41,007 nucleotides of DNA from Croceicoccus sp. (lineage in GTDB: Bacteria > Pseudomonadota > Alphaproteobacteria > Sphingomonadales > Sphingomonadaceae). The translations under genes were made by a program, and so were the position numbers. Below the pieces are notes generated by a model, which did no database searches, was not told where the DNA came from, and was given only the letters and a program-made list of their open reading frames with translations. The number at the start of each line of letters is the position of its first letter. The stretch's first letter is position 1. The stretch spans positions 1 through 41,007 of the forward strand of contig NZMY01000007.1 of NCBI GenBank assembly GCA_002694745.1. The letters run 5' to 3'. Below, in pieces: positions 7,394-16,600 of this stretch.

Positions 7394-8331
7394 GCTGCAC
7401 CTCCTGCAATACCGGCCGCCATGAACCACAGGCACAGACATGCACGGGCGTAGATGCCCAATCCGCGCCAAATATCCTCTGTCCGGGCCGGGCGGTCTCC
7501 CTCCCCAATCCAGAGCTTGTCCGAAAGAATCCCGTCATAAGCGATTGGCCCAGCCAGGCGCAGCCCCAGCGCCCCAGCCATCGCGGCCTCGGGCCAGCCC
7601 GCATTGGGCGAGGCGTGCCTGGACGCATCGCGCCACAATATCCGCCAGCCACCCCCGCCGCACAGGCAGATCAGCAATCCCGACAGGCGCGCTGGAATGA
7701 GGTTCATCGCATCGTCGGTGCGGGCCGCAGCCCAACCATAGGCGCGCCATCGCTCCTCGCGGTGCCCAATCATGCTGTCGGCGGTGTTGATCGCCTTATA
7801 GGCCCAGATACCGGGCAGCCCCAGCACCAGCAGCCAGAACAACGGCGCGACCACCCCGTCGCAGAAACTTTCCGCCAGACTCTCGATCGCCGCGCGGGCA
7901 ACACCCGCGTCATCAAGCGCGGCTGTATCGCGGCCAACGATCATGCCGACTGTGGCGCGCGCGGCGGGCAGATCCTGCCGCTCCAGCGCATCGGCAACGA
8001 GGCGGACGTGGTCGTACAGGCTGCGCTGCGCCAGACCCGGCCAGGCCAGCACAGCGATCAGGGGCCAGGCCCAAGGCCCGGCGATTGCCACGAGCAGACT
8101 TTGCAGCACCCAGCCCGCACCGCCCGCCATACCCAGCAGGATCAGGACGGTGACCGCCCCGGCCATGCGCCGCTGTCCATCGGAACGCGAGGGGACATTC
8201 CAGCGCCGTTCCAGCGCGGCGATAATCCGCGCAAAGATGCCCACAGGATGGCCGATCCGGCGATACAGCGGCTGAGGCCAGCCCACTGCCGCGTCGAGCA
8301 CCAAGGCCAGGAAAGCAGTCAGATCAATCAT
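7381..8331 (-). CDS. cbiB: Adenosylcobinamide-phosphate synthase CbiB (CobD)
   Basis: A 316-residue inner-membrane protein that joins (R)-1-aminopropan-2-ol phosphate to adenosylcobyric acid. Family motifs are GWPQPLYRRIGHPVG at the N terminus, RAAIESLAESFCDGVVAPLFW in the middle and YKAINTADSMIGHR. Hydrophobic segments at about residues 55-90 and 150-180 and at the C terminus fit its known membrane location. The start at 8331 (MIDLTAFLALVLD) is chosen over in-frame upstream codons because it overlaps the preceding gene by only 8 bases and matches the family N terminus. Confidence 0.93.
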   Translation of the reverse strand: MIDLTAFLALVLDAAVGWPQPLYRRIGHPVGIFARIIAALERRWNVPSRSDGQRRMAGAVTVLILLGMAGGAGWVLQSLLVAIAGPWAWPLIAVLAWPGLAQRSLYDHVRLVADALERQDLPAARATVGMIVGRDTAALDDAGVARAAIESLAESFCDGVVAPLFWLLVLGLPGIWAYKAINTADSMIGHREERWRAYGWAAARTDDAMNLIPARLSGLLICLCGGGGWRILWRDASRHASPNAGWPEAAMAGALGLRLAGPIAYDGILSDKLWIGEGDRPARTEDIWRGLGIYARACLCLWFMAAGIAGGAAWAL

Positions 8332-9307
8332 CAGCCAGCGCCGCATCAAGGCGATCCAGCGCCTGTCGGTCGGCGGGCAGGCCCAGGCGCAGCCAGCGCG
8401 GATCGTAATCGAACGGCCGCGTCAGGATGGAATGGCGCGCAAGGCGTTCGAACAGCGCGGCGGCATCGTCCGTTTCGATCAGCCGGAACAGCGGGCAAGC
8501 ACCTATCGCGCTGTAGCCCCGCCGCGCCAGCACCGCGTCCAGCGCATCCGCCTGTTCACGCAAGGCCATCCGCATGGCGGCTGTCCAGTCCACATCCTGA
8601 TATGCCGCTGTGCCGATGGCCAGCGCCGCTGCCGATAGCGGCCAACTGCCCAGCCGCTGCCGATATTGCGCGATCAGCGCGCGCGGTCCCAGCACAAAGC
8701 CGAGCCGCACCCCGGCCAGCCCGAAGAATTTGCCGAACGAGCGGAAGATAATCAGCCGCTGTCCGTCCTGCACATGGGCGGCAAGGCTGCTGTGCGGGGC
8801 GGCATCGGCAAAGGCTTCGTCCACGACCAGCCACGCTGCGCTGTCGCGCCGCGCCGCCAGCCAGCCAAGCAGGGTGGCAGGCGACATGATCCGGCCATCG
8901 GGGTTATTGGGATTGGCAAGGATGATGGTCGCCTCCTCCGTTCCGGTCAGCTCGGTCAGGGCTACGGGGCGGCTGCGGGGAATCATTTCGCCATGGGTGC
9001 GATAGCTGGGCTGGGCGTGGATGGCAGCGCCGGGCAGGATGTCACCCAGCATCCGCAGGCCGATCTCCGTGCCTGGTACGGCACAGACATGGGCTGGGTC
9101 AGTGCCGAAACAGGCGGCGGCAGCGGCCTCCAGATCGTTCAGCGCGCCGGTGTCGGGCAGCGCCTGCCAGTCCACTGCCAGATTGTCCGCGCCGGGCCAG
9201 CCATGCGGATTGATGCCGGTGGACAGGTCGATCCACGGCGCCTTGCCCATGCCGAACTGCGCCATGGCATCGGCCAACCTGCCGCCGTGAAAACTGAAGC
9301 TGTTCAT
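8324..9307 (-). CDS. cobC: Threonine-phosphate decarboxylase (alphaproteobacterial CobC)
   Basis: A 327-residue PLP enzyme of aminotransferase fold class I. It makes (R)-1-aminopropan-2-ol O-2-phosphate from L-threonine phosphate for CbiB. The motifs are IDLSTGINPHGWP near the N terminus, ILANPNNPDGR, VVDEAFAD and the PLP lysine in FRSFGKFFGLAGVRLG. The ATG at 9307 overlaps the cobS stop as ATGA, which fixes the start. The Salmonella counterpart is CobD; in P. denitrificans the gene is called cobC. No threonine kinase (PduX or BluE type) is present in the window to supply its substrate. Confidence 0.93.
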   Translation of the reverse strand: MNSFSFHGGRLADAMAQFGMGKAPWIDLSTGINPHGWPGADNLAVDWQALPDTGALNDLEAAAAACFGTDPAHVCAVPGTEIGLRMLGDILPGAAIHAQPSYRTHGEMIPRSRPVALTELTGTEEATIILANPNNPDGRIMSPATLLGWLAARRDSAAWLVVDEAFADAAPHSSLAAHVQDGQRLIIFRSFGKFFGLAGVRLGFVLGPRALIAQYRQRLGSWPLSAAALAIGTAAYQDVDWTAAMRMALREQADALDAVLARRGYSAIGACPLFRLIETDDAAALFERLARHSILTRPFDYDPRWLRLGLPADRQALDRLDAALADD

Positions 9308-10044
9308 GTCGTGTGTATCCATAGGCCCGTGATTGCCACGCTCAGCAGCAAGCCGGTTTCGATCAACTCGATGCCTGCACCATGGCCATCGCCGGAAATC
9401 CCGCCCAACGCGCGGCGCACGTGCCACCCCCACCACAGAACGAGTAATGGTGTGACAAGCAGCGCCGGAGTGAACCACGCCGCCGCTGCCAGCGCGGCCG
9501 CCCAGCCCGCAAGATCGATCGGGCCGATGGCGGAACGGAATCGAGCCGCCAGCCCCTGATGCAGCGGCATCAGCCACCATGTCCACACCAGCGGGCCGAT
9601 GCGCGCGGCAAACGGCACCAGTACCAGCGCGCCAAACGCCCGTGCATCCACCAGCATATCCAGCAGCACCAACTTGCTCAGCAGTTGGAGCACAATCGCG
9701 ACAACGCCGAAGCTGCCGACATGGGGATCGGCCAGAACGGCCAGCAGCCGCTCGCGATCTTTATGCGCCGCGCCGCTGGCATCGGCGAGGTCGGCCAGGC
9801 CATCAAGGTGCAGCGCGCCGGTCACGCCCACCCAGACGATCAGTGCGGCTAATGCGCCCAGCCGGTGATCGACCAGCGCGCCTGCCCATGCGGCTCCCGC
9901 AACCGCTGCACCAATAACCAGGCCTACAGCGGGAAACCAGCGCATCGACCGGGCAAACGCGGCATCATCCACGACGATTGTCCGCAGTGGAGCTGGCATA
10001 GGCAGCCGCGTCAGGAATTGCAGGGCGATGATGAAGCCCCTCAC
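9304..10044 (-). CDS. cobS: Adenosylcobinamide-GDP ribazoletransferase CobS (CobV)
   Basis: A 246-residue polytopic membrane enzyme joining AdoCbi-GDP and alpha-ribazole (or its phosphate), the final assembly of the nucleotide loop. The CDP-alcohol-transferase-like motif reads GALHLDGLADLADASGA, and the RLP at LQFLTRLPMP is typical of the N terminus. About five to six hydrophobic segments can be counted. The start is a GTG at 10044 that overlaps the phosphatase stop as GTGA and gives VRGFIIALQFLTRLP, the normal family beginning. It should not be confused with the chelatase subunit also named CobS, which is absent here. Confidence 0.93.
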   Translation of the reverse strand: MRGFIIALQFLTRLPMPAPLRTIVVDDAAFARSMRWFPAVGLVIGAAVAGAAWAGALVDHRLGALAALIVWVGVTGALHLDGLADLADASGAAHKDRERLLAVLADPHVGSFGVVAIVLQLLSKLVLLDMLVDARAFGALVLVPFAARIGPLVWTWWLMPLHQGLAARFRSAIGPIDLAGWAAALAAAAWFTPALLVTPLLVLWWGWHVRRALGGISGDGHGAGIELIETGLLLSVAITGLWIHTT

Positions 10045-10610
10045 GGATAAAGCCCCGCGATCTGTGCCGTGGGGGTTGCTCCGGGCCAGACGCGCAACGT
10101 CAGCAGGCAATTGTAGGGCAGGTCAACGGCCCACGTCTGGTGCATGTCAAACCCGCACAACACCGCCAGCGCCGCCCGCATCGCGCCTCCATGCGTGACG
10201 ATCAGCGTCGGCCGCGCGGCCAGATCGCCAAGGGCGCTGGATACTCGTTCCACCAGCGCCGACCAGCGTTCTCCACCGGGCGGCGCATGGCCATCGGGAT
10301 CGTCCCAGAACCGCGCCAGTGCCGCGCCTTCTACATCGCCGGGAGCCATCCCGTCCCATGCGCCAAAGTCCAGTTCGCGCCAGCGCGGATCGATTGACAG
10401 CGGCACACCGGTCGCAAGGGCAATGGCCTCGCCCGCCAAACGCGCCCGCGACAGGTCGGAAGCGATCAGCACTTCAGCCGCCAGATTCCGCGCCTGATCG
10501 GCGCAGGCCGCGATACCGGCGGCAATAGGCGGCGCATCGGTAAGACCAATCAGCCGCCCCGCGCCTTCCGGTTCACCGTGGCGCAGGAGATAAAGGGGAA
10601 AGCTGCTCAC
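10041..10610 (-). CDS. Histidine phosphatase family, probable alpha-ribazole phosphatase
   Basis: A 189-residue phosphoglycerate-mutase-like phosphatase. The catalytic RHGEPEG box is at residues 10-16, the second histidine is in LIVTHGGAMRA and the acid residue is in ELDFGAWDGM. In the Salmonella pathway the same family (CobC) removes phosphate from alpha-ribazole phosphate or adenosylcobalamin phosphate; the position between cobT and cobS supports that role. The start is a GTG overlapping the cobT stop as GTGA. I leave the symbol empty because cobC is used here for the decarboxylase. The substrate is inferred from context. Confidence 0.88.
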   Translation of the reverse strand: MSSFPLYLLRHGEPEGAGRLIGLTDAPPIAAGIAACADQARNLAAEVLIASDLSRARLAGEAIALATGVPLSIDPRWRELDFGAWDGMAPGDVEGAALARFWDDPDGHAPPGGERWSALVERVSSALGDLAARPTLIVTHGGAMRAALAVLCGFDMHQTWAVDLPYNCLLTLRVWPGATPTAQIAGLYP

Positions 10611-11623
10611 AGGCCGTCTGCCACCCCGGCCTGCGCAAAAGTGGCCATGCCGTTGTGCGTGGCCAGCGCTGCCCGGATTACCGACACGGCCAGCGCCGCG
10701 CCGCTGCCTTCGCCCAATCGCATCCCCAGCGACAGCAGGGGATCAAGGCCCAGATGCTCCAGCAAGCGGATATGCCCCGGTTCAGCCGAACAATGGCCCG
10801 CCAGACAATGATCGGTGATCGCCGGAACGGCGGCGGCCAGCGGCGCCAGTGCGGCGCAACTGATGAACCCGTCCAGCACCACCGGGATGCGCAGACGGCG
10901 CGCCTCCAGCACGGCCCCGGCAACGCCTGCGATTTCGCGCCCGCCCAACCGGCGCAGGATTTCAAACGGGGTGTCCGGCGCATCGGCATGAAAGGCCAGC
11001 GCCCGCTCTACCACGGCTACCTTGCGCGCAATTCCGCCCGCATCAACGCCCGTTCCCGGCCCGGCCCATTGCGCGGGACTGCCGCCATAACTGCGCGCGC
11101 AAAGCGCGGCGGCGGCGGTTGAATTGCCAATGCCCATTTCGCCAACGACCAGCAGGTGCAGCCCCGGCTCCACCACCGCCGCTCCGGCAGCAAGTGCAGC
11201 AAGGCACTCCGTCTCGTCCATTGCCGCAGCGATGGTGAAGTCCGCCGTGGGCCGGTCCAGATCGAGTGCGATGACCCGCAGATCAAGTCCGGCGGCCCCG
11301 GCCAGTGCGTTGATGGCGGCACCTCCGGCAGCGAAATTGCCGACCATCGCGGCAGTCACGCTGGCGGGAAAGGCGCTGACCCCGTGGACAACGAAGCCAT
11401 GATTCCCGGCAATGATCGCCGCGCGGCCCTGTTCGATCACCGGCTGCGCCGTGCCCTGCCATCCGGCCATAAACACCGCGATGTCTTCCAGTCGCCCCAG
11501 CGATCCGGCGGGCTTGGTCAGGCTGGCCTGCCGCGCCCGCGCAGCGGTGATGGCGTCCGCATCGGCCACAGGCAAACGCTCAAGCGCCGCTTCAAAGGCG
11601 GCAAGGGACGCAAACCGGCTCAT
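10607..11623 (-). CDS. cobT: Nicotinate-nucleotide:dimethylbenzimidazole phosphoribosyltransferase (CobT; CobU of P. denitrificans)
   Basis: A 338-residue cytoplasmic enzyme activating dimethylbenzimidazole to alpha-ribazole 5'-phosphate. The motifs are LTKPAGSLGRLEDIA (residues about 34-48), IIAGNHGFVVHGVSAFP, LLVVGEMGIGNSTAAAAL and the catalytic Glu region near LGMRLGEGSGAALA. The length is close to the usual 340-350. The ATG at 11623 overlaps the DUF1636 stop as ATGA. It uses the product of BluB, encoded two genes upstream, so base synthesis and activation are adjacent. Confidence 0.95.
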   Translation of the reverse strand: MSRFASLAAFEAALERLPVADADAITAARARQASLTKPAGSLGRLEDIAVFMAGWQGTAQPVIEQGRAAIIAGNHGFVVHGVSAFPASVTAAMVGNFAAGGAAINALAGAAGLDLRVIALDLDRPTADFTIAAAMDETECLAALAAGAAVVEPGLHLLVVGEMGIGNSTAAAALCARSYGGSPAQWAGPGTGVDAGGIARKVAVVERALAFHADAPDTPFEILRRLGGREIAGVAGAVLEARRLRIPVVLDGFISCAALAPLAAAVPAITDHCLAGHCSAEPGHIRLLEHLGLDPLLSLGMRLGEGSGAALAVSVIRAALATHNGMATFAQAGVADGL

Positions 11624-12027
11624 TCCGCAACGAAGCCCTGCGGCGGGGTGCGGGTTATGAAATGCCCCTTCACGCCTTGCGTCCATTGCTTGAACGGCAC
11701 CCGGCCATGTTCGCTGGCGGCATAGTGGACCGCATAGTCCAGAATGGCGGTGGCGGCGTCCTCGTCCGGCGTGAACCGGCCCAGAACATAGCCGACCTTG
11801 CCGGGCGCGCGCAGGTGGATTGTGCAGAAATCGGTGCAGGCGAACAGGCACGGCATCTCCTGCACCGCCACCCCGGCATAGCGCGCGTCGCTCTCCTGTA
11901 CCTGTCGCAGCGCCGCCACCAGTTGCGCGCCGCCGCGCGTCCCGGCGGAGTCCTCACGCGCATCGGCGCTATGGCGGCAAGTGTTGCAGGCCACGATAGC
12001 GGGGCCGTCCTCCACGGGTATCAGCAT
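11620..12027 (-). CDS. DUF1636 family cysteine-rich protein in the B12 operon
   Basis: A 135-residue protein with five cysteines: C14 and C17 (CNTC), then C60, C64 and C68 (PCLFACTDFCTIHL). This spacing suggests a metal or Fe-S site with a thioredoxin-like ferredoxin fold. The C-terminal part (GKVGYVLGRFTPDEDAATAILDYAVHY) is the rest of the family pattern. DUF1636 proteins recur near cobalamin genes in alphaproteobacteria, but I know of no proven function. It sits between bluB (25-base gap) and cobT (ATGA overlap). Possible roles are electron supply to an oxygen-dependent step or cobalt handling; both are inference. The start at 12027 has AGGA upstream. Confidence 0.85.
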   Translation of the reverse strand: MLIPVEDGPAIVACNTCRHSADAREDSAGTRGGAQLVAALRQVQESDARYAGVAVQEMPCLFACTDFCTIHLRAPGKVGYVLGRFTPDEDAATAILDYAVHYAASEHGRVPFKQWTQGVKGHFITRTPPQGFVAE

Positions 12028-12052
12028 GGTTTTCTGGTCCTTTGATTGAAAA

Positions 12053-12718
12053 TCATCGTTCGAACACCCGGTCGCTCCACGGTTCACGCGGTTGCCAACC
12101 GTGCCGTTCCAGTTCGGGTGTGTCGGATGTGTCTGCCGGATAGCCAATGCACAGCAGCGCGATCAGCGACCAATGCGCGGGTACATCCAGCATGGCCTGA
12201 ACCAAAGGCGGATCAACGATCGACACCCAGCCAAGGCCAATGCCGCGCAGCCGTGCCGCGAGCCAGAGATTGTGGATCGCCAGCACACAGGAATATCGCA
12301 GCATTTCAGGCATGGTGGCAATGCCAAGGCCGTGCCCCGCCTCGGGCAGTTCATCGCAGAACACCGCCATCAGTTCGGGCGCTTCACGCAAGCCGTGCAG
12401 CTTTAGCGACAGGTAGTGATCGTGCCGCGCCTGCCCGGCATAACGCTCCGCCGCTTGTGCACTTTGCCCATCGGCATGGGCGGCCAGCGCCTCGCGGATG
12501 TCAGGCGTCCGCACCCGCACAAATCGCCACGGCTGCGCATTGCCGACCGACGGCGCAAGCGAGGCACAGGCCAGCAGCGCGCGCATGTCCGCTTCGCCCA
12601 CGGCGCGGCGGTCGAAATGCCGGACATCGCGCCGCCAGCGCAGCAATTGCATGAATTGCTCCGCAAATTCCGCGCCGAACACAGGCGGGACCGCGCTCAG
12701 AACTCGATCCCCGGTCAA
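12053..12718 (-). CDS. bluB: 5,6-dimethylbenzimidazole synthase BluB
   Basis: A 221-residue nitroreductase-fold flavoenzyme that breaks down reduced FMN with oxygen to give dimethylbenzimidazole, the lower ligand of B12. Hallmarks are the FMN-binding WRRDVRHFD (residues about 27-35), LAPSVGNAQPWRFV, and the C-terminal GLGWVSIVDPPLVQAMLDVP and LLCIGYPAD. The probable start is a TTG at 12718 that overlaps the cobO stop as TTGA: the conserved PPVFGAEFAEQ needs a start upstream of it and no ATG or GTG is available there. Its presence indicates an aerobic organism making true cobalamin and not a pseudocobalamin. Confidence 0.93.
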   Translation of the reverse strand: MTGDRVLSAVPPVFGAEFAEQFMQLLRWRRDVRHFDRRAVGEADMRALLACASLAPSVGNAQPWRFVRVRTPDIREALAAHADGQSAQAAERYAGQARHDHYLSLKLHGLREAPELMAVFCDELPEAGHGLGIATMPEMLRYSCVLAIHNLWLAARLRGIGLGWVSIVDPPLVQAMLDVPAHWSLIALLCIGYPADTSDTPELERHGWQPREPWSDRVFER

Positions 12719-13341
12719 AATTCAATGCCGGCCTGGGCCTTCACGCCGGAGCGGAATGGATGCTTGACCATGGTCATTTCGGTAACAAGGTCGGCCGCCT
12801 CGATCAGCGCCTCGGGGGCGTTGCGGCCTGTGACGATAACGTGCTTCATCATGTCGCGCGCGGTCAGCACCGCCACCACTTCATCGACCGGCAGATAATC
12901 ATACCGCAGCACGATGTTCAGTTCGTCGGCCAGCACCATGTGATAGCTGGGATCGGCGATCATGCGCTTGACCTCGTCCCAGCCGGCGCGGGCGGCCGCG
13001 ATATCGCGTGTGCGGTCCTGCGTGTCCCAGGTAAAACCCTCGCCCATCGGCTTGAATTCGACATTGTCGGGAAAGGCATCGAACACGGCCTTTTCACCCG
13101 TTTTCATCGCCCCTTTGACAAACTGGACCACCCCCACTTTCATGCCGTGGCCAATGGCGCGAACCACCATGCCCAGCGCCGCGCTGGTTTTGCCCTTGCC
13201 CTTGCCGGTGTGGACGATCAGCAGGCCCTGTTCGCGGGTCTTGCTGGCCATGATCTTGGCCTGCGCGGTCTGCTTCTTGCGCATCTTTTCGGCGTGGCGG
13301 GCATCGCCGCCTGCAACTTCTACTTGGTTTTCAGGTTCCAT
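12715..13341 (-). CDS. cobO: Cob(I)yrinic acid a,c-diamide adenosyltransferase CobO
   Basis: A 208-residue ATP:corrinoid adenosyltransferase of the BtuR/CobA/CobO type, which puts the adenosyl group on Co(I). The inverted P-loop reads HTGKGKGKTSAALG (residues about 44-57). VQFVKGAMKTGE, the DELNIVLRYDYL box and HVIVTGRNAPEALIEAADLVTEM are family-typical. The N terminus is charged (EKMRKKQTAQAKIMASK). The start at 13341 overlaps the cobF end by 11 bases; a longer open frame to 13542 overlaps cobF throughout and is rejected. Confidence 0.95.
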   Translation of the reverse strand: MEPENQVEVAGGDARHAEKMRKKQTAQAKIMASKTREQGLLIVHTGKGKGKTSAALGMVVRAIGHGMKVGVVQFVKGAMKTGEKAVFDAFPDNVEFKPMGEGFTWDTQDRTRDIAAARAGWDEVKRMIADPSYHMVLADELNIVLRYDYLPVDEVVAVLTARDMMKHVIVTGRNAPEALIEAADLVTEMTMVKHPFRSGVKAQAGIEF

Positions 13342-14095
13342 CGGCCAATTCCCTTCGCATGAGATAGACATCCATGATCCAGCCATGGCGCGCGCGCAGT
13401 TCCGCCCGGCGCAACGCGATCCGGGGACCGGCTTGCGCCAGGGGGCCCTGTTCCAGCGCCTCGTGCGCCATGCCCAGATAAGCGCCCCACCAGATGGTGA
13501 TGCCTTGCGGTTGCAGCCCCTCGAACGCGCAACCGCTGTCAAGCATCACGACAATCGTGTCGGCTCCGGCAGGCCAGCCATGGGCGCGCAGCAGCCGCCC
13601 GGTGGTGATCGTCACCGGGCCGGCCAGCGGGTTCAACGGCATGGCATGGGCAGCGGTCAGCGCCTGAATACTGGTGATGCCCGGCACCACCCGCACGGCG
13701 ATTTCCACCCCCGCGCTGCGCAGCCGGTCAGCAATGCGCAAGGTGCTGTCATACAGCGAGGGATCACCCCAGACGAGCAGCGCCAGCTTGCCACCGCCGG
13801 GCAAATGTTCGGCGATCTGCACCCGCCACGCATCGGCAATGGCATCATGCCAAGCGTTGACGTCATCCAGATAAGTGGCCCCATTGCCGCGCACTGGCAA
13901 GTCAAATTCCACAATCCGCGTTGGCCCCGTCAGCACCTGCGCGCAGATCTCCCGGCGCAGGTCGATCAGATCGGACTTGGCCTGCCCCTTGCGCGGCAAC
14001 AGGATCAGGTCGGCACGGTTCATCGCCGCGACAGCCTGCGCTGTCAGGTGATCGGGGTTGCCAGTGCCGATACCGATCAGGTGGAGGTCGATCAT
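13331..14095 (-). CDS. cobF: Precorrin-6A synthase (deacetylating) CobF
   Basis: A 254-residue SAM-dependent methyltransferase that methylates C1 of precorrin-5 and expels the C20 carbon as acetate. It is a marker of the aerobic pathway. It opens with the SAM-methylase glycine loop LIGIGTGNPDHLTAQA, followed by LLVWGDPSLYDSTLRIADRL and RVVPGITSIQALTAAHAMPLN. The start at 14095 overlaps the cobB stop as ATGA. The longer open frame upstream lies inside cobB and is not used. Confidence 0.94.
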   Translation of the reverse strand: MIDLHLIGIGTGNPDHLTAQAVAAMNRADLILLPRKGQAKSDLIDLRREICAQVLTGPTRIVEFDLPVRGNGATYLDDVNAWHDAIADAWRVQIAEHLPGGGKLALLVWGDPSLYDSTLRIADRLRSAGVEIAVRVVPGITSIQALTAAHAMPLNPLAGPVTITTGRLLRAHGWPAGADTIVVMLDSGCAFEGLQPQGITIWWGAYLGMAHEALEQGPLAQAGPRIALRRAELRARHGWIMDVYLMRRELADGT

Positions 14096-15426
14096 TGGGC
14101 ATCTCGGCACGAAGCGGGCGCGATCATGTGGAAATAGCTGCCGGTGACATGGCCGCGATGCGATCCGCTTTCGGCCCCCGCCGCGCCTTCGGCATCGGTC
14201 ACAAGCGCCAGCGGCGCGTCGCTCTGTTCGGCAATGGTTGAATAGTGGAACTCGTGCCCGCGCAGCCTGGTCCCGGCGGCAAGGCGCGATACCGGCACCA
14301 GCAGTTCGGCATGGCGATAGCCAAGGTGCATCTTGCGCTGGGCATGGCTGGTGACAAGCCCCAGCAGCCCGGCCATCCGGTGCCGTTCTCCGCTCTTGTC
14401 GATCAACCCCTGCCCCAGCACCATATAGCCGCCGCATTCGCCGTGCACGGGCCGCGTTTGCGCATGGCAGCGCAGGCCGGACAGGAATGTTGCAGCCGCC
14501 GCAATGGTCCCGGCGTGCAGTTCGGGATAGCCGCCGGGCAACCACACCAGATCGGCATGGGCGGCAGGCGCTTCATCGGCCAGCGGCGAGAATGGCAGGA
14601 TCTCCGCCCCGGCGCGCCGCCAGCCTTCGATCAGATGCGGGTAGACGAACGAAAAGGCCGCATCGCGCGCCATGGCGATCCGCTGGGCCGGAGGGGCAGG
14701 CAGGTTGCCGCCGTCGGCTTGTGGTGCGGCACCAGCGGCAAGGCGAATAACGTCAAGATCGACATGGGCGCGCAGGAACGCTGCAAACTCGGCAATCGCG
14801 CGATCAAGGTCGGGATGCTCCACCGCCTGAACCAGCCCCAGATGGCGTTCGGGCAGGGTCAGGTCGCCGCGCCTTGGCAGGGCGCCCAGCACCGGAATGC
14901 CCACCGCCTCCATGCCCTTGCGCACCAGCCGTTCATGACGCGGACTGGCCACGCGGTTCAGGATCACCCCGGCAAATGGCAGCCCCGGATCAAGGCTGCT
15001 GAACCCCAGCGCGGTGGCGGCGGCGGACTGCGCCTGCCCCGACACATCCAGCACCAGCACGATCGGCCAGCCCATCCGGCGGGCCATGTCGGCGCTGGCA
15101 CCATTGCCCGACGCACCCTTGCTGGCCACGCCATCGAACAACCCCATCGACCCTTCGGCCAGCACCATGTCCGCGCCCCCGGCCTGCGCCGCAATGGCAG
15201 CGATCAGATCGTCCTCCATCGCCCAGCTATCGAGATTGAACGACGGCCTGCCACTCGCCGCGCGGTGAAACGCCGGGTCGATATAGTCCGGCCCGCTCTT
15301 GAACGGCTGCACCGCCAGCCCGTCTTCGGTCAGGGCGCGCAGCAGGCCCAGCATCACCGTGGTCTTGCCTGTGCCCGATGCGGGGGCGGCGATCATCAAT
15401 CCCGGAGTCTGGTGGCGCGCGCTCAT
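14092..15426 (-). CDS. cobB: Hydrogenobyrinic (cobyrinic) acid a,c-diamide synthase CobB
   Basis: A 444-residue glutamine-dependent amidotransferase that amidates the a and c side chains before cobalt insertion in the aerobic route. The N-terminal ATPase domain has the P-loop [11 protein letters not shown] (residues 14-24), then [11 protein letters not shown] and [10 protein letters not shown]. The C-terminal glutaminase domain shows [10 protein letters not shown], the nucleophile Cys in [13 protein letters not shown] and the C-terminal [11 protein letters not shown] histidine. Start and length are normal, with ATGA overlap on the cobM stop. Confidence 0.95.
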   Translation of the reverse strand: MSARHQTPGLMIAAPASGTGKTTVMLGLLRALTEDGLAVQPFKSGPDYIDPAFHRAASGRPSFNLDSWAMEDDLIAAIAAQAGGADMVLAEGSMGLFDGVASKGASGNGASADMARRMGWPIVLVLDVSGQAQSAAATALGFSSLDPGLPFAGVILNRVASPRHERLVRKGMEAVGIPVLGALPRRGDLTLPERHLGLVQAVEHPDLDRAIAEFAAFLRAHVDLDVIRLAAGAAPQADGGNLPAPPAQRIAMARDAAFSFVYPHLIEGWRRAGAEILPFSPLADEAPAAHADLVWLPGGYPELHAGTIAAAATFLSGLRCHAQTRPVHGECGGYMVLGQGLIDKSGERHRMAGLLGLVTSHAQRKMHLGYRHAELLVPVSRLAAGTRLRGHEFHYSTIAEQSDAPLALVTDAEGAAGAESGSHRGHVTGSYFHMIAPASCRDAQ

Positions 15427-16208
15427 TCGGCCGCACCGCCAAAACGTGACGTGGCATCCTGCGGCCTGAACCGGCGATCATAACCGGGCGCATAGAGGCT
15501 GCTTTCGGCAAAATCCTGCGCCGCCAGCACCCGCCCGACCAGGATCAGGGCGGTGCGCTCCATGCTCCCGGCGATGGCCTGTTCAATAGTGTCGAGCGTG
15601 GCGCGCACGATCCGCTGATCGGGCCAACTGGCGCGCCAGACCACCGCGACGGGGCAATCCGCGCCATAGGCCGGCGTCAGGTCCGCCACCACTTGCGCCA
15701 GATTGTGAACCGAAAGGTGAATGGCCAGCGTCGCGCCGGTCACGGCAAAGTTGGCCAGGCTTTCGGCGGGCGGCATCGTGCTGGCGCGGCCCGGTGTGCG
15801 GGTCAGCACCAGCGATTGCGCCAGCGCGGGCAGGGTCAGCTCTGCCTCCAGCGCGGCGGCGGCGGCGGCGAAAGCCGGGACGCCGGGTGTGATCGTAAAG
15901 GGAATGTCCAGCGCGCGCAGGCGGCGCAACTGCTCGCCCATGGCAGACCACACCGAAAGATCGCCCGAATGCAGCCGCGCCACATCGTGCCCGGCGGCAT
16001 GGGCGGCGGCGATTTCGGCCATGATCTGGTCCAGTTCCAGCGGCGCGGTGTTCACGATCCGGGCGCCCGGCGGGCAATGATCCAGCACGGCGACCGGGAT
16101 CAGCGACCCGGCATAAAGGCACACCGGGCTGCCCGCGATCAGATCGCGTCCGCGCAAAGTGAGAAGATCGGGCGCGCCGGGACCGGCGCCAATGAAGTGG
16201 ACGGTCAT
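15423..16208 (-). CDS. cobM: Precorrin-4 C11-methyltransferase CobM
   Basis: A 261-residue SAM-dependent methylase of the corrin/porphyrin tetrapyrrole methylase fold. It begins [22 protein letters not shown], the canonical N terminus, followed by [28 protein letters not shown] and [22 protein letters not shown], and YRASW-like [16 protein letters not shown] near the end. The ATG at 16208 overlaps the cobE stop as ATGA. The open frame upstream (to 16250) lies inside cobE. Confidence 0.95.
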   Translation of the reverse strand: MTVHFIGAGPGAPDLLTLRGRDLIAGSPVCLYAGSLIPVAVLDHCPPGARIVNTAPLELDQIMAEIAAAHAAGHDVARLHSGDLSVWSAMGEQLRRLRALDIPFTITPGVPAFAAAAAALEAELTLPALAQSLVLTRTPGRASTMPPAESLANFAVTGATLAIHLSVHNLAQVVADLTPAYGADCPVAVVWRASWPDQRIVRATLDTIEQAIAGSMERTALILVGRVLAAQDFAESSLYAPGYDRRFRPQDATSRFGGAAE

Positions 16209-16600
16209 GTCGGGGTTCCCTGAAGGTTGACACTGGCAGCAATGGCGCACGTCGCCATGCGATCGGGGGAGATGTGGCGCGGCGACAGCAGGCGCGCACC
16301 CGCGCCAGCAGCGGCAAGCGCGGACGCTTCGGCCACGCTGCCGACGTGACGAGCGTTCAGGCTGGCGATGGAGCGCGTGGGGGTGGAAACGGCAGCCAGT
16401 GCATCGGACGCCACGCCCATCAGCGGCAGGCCCAGCGCTTCGGCCAGAGGGAGCAGCGCTGCGAGCTTGTCTTGCGCCGTGGCCAGATGCGTCACCGGCG
16501 GTTGCCCCTGCTCCGCCAGCGCGAACGCCGCGCGCAGCGAAGGCAGGCCGACGCCTGACCGAAAGCCGAACCCGGCGATGATCACAGCGTCACGCTCCAT
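16205..16600 (-). CDS. cobE: CobE / CbiG C-terminal-type cobalamin protein
   Basis: A 131-residue protein matching the C-terminal domain of CbiG, which stands alone as CobE in aerobic pathways. It reads [26 protein letters not shown], then [26 protein letters not shown] and [21 protein letters not shown]. CobE is needed for B12 synthesis in P. denitrificans; its exact role (intermediate binding) is not settled. The start at 16600 overlaps the cobL end by 19 bases; the frame runs open further up but inside cobL. Confidence 0.87.
   Translation of the reverse strand: MERDAVIIAGFGFRSGVGLPSLRAAFALAEQGQPPVTHLATAQDKLAALLPLAEALGLPLMGVASDALAAVSTPTRSIASLNARHVGSVAEASALAAAGAGARLLSPRHISPDRMATCAIAASVNLQGTPT

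Noticed and set aside
13342-13542. N-terminal extension of cobO
   Set aside because: It lies wholly inside cobF; the CobO family starts near MEPENQ, and the shorter start gives an 11-base overlap.
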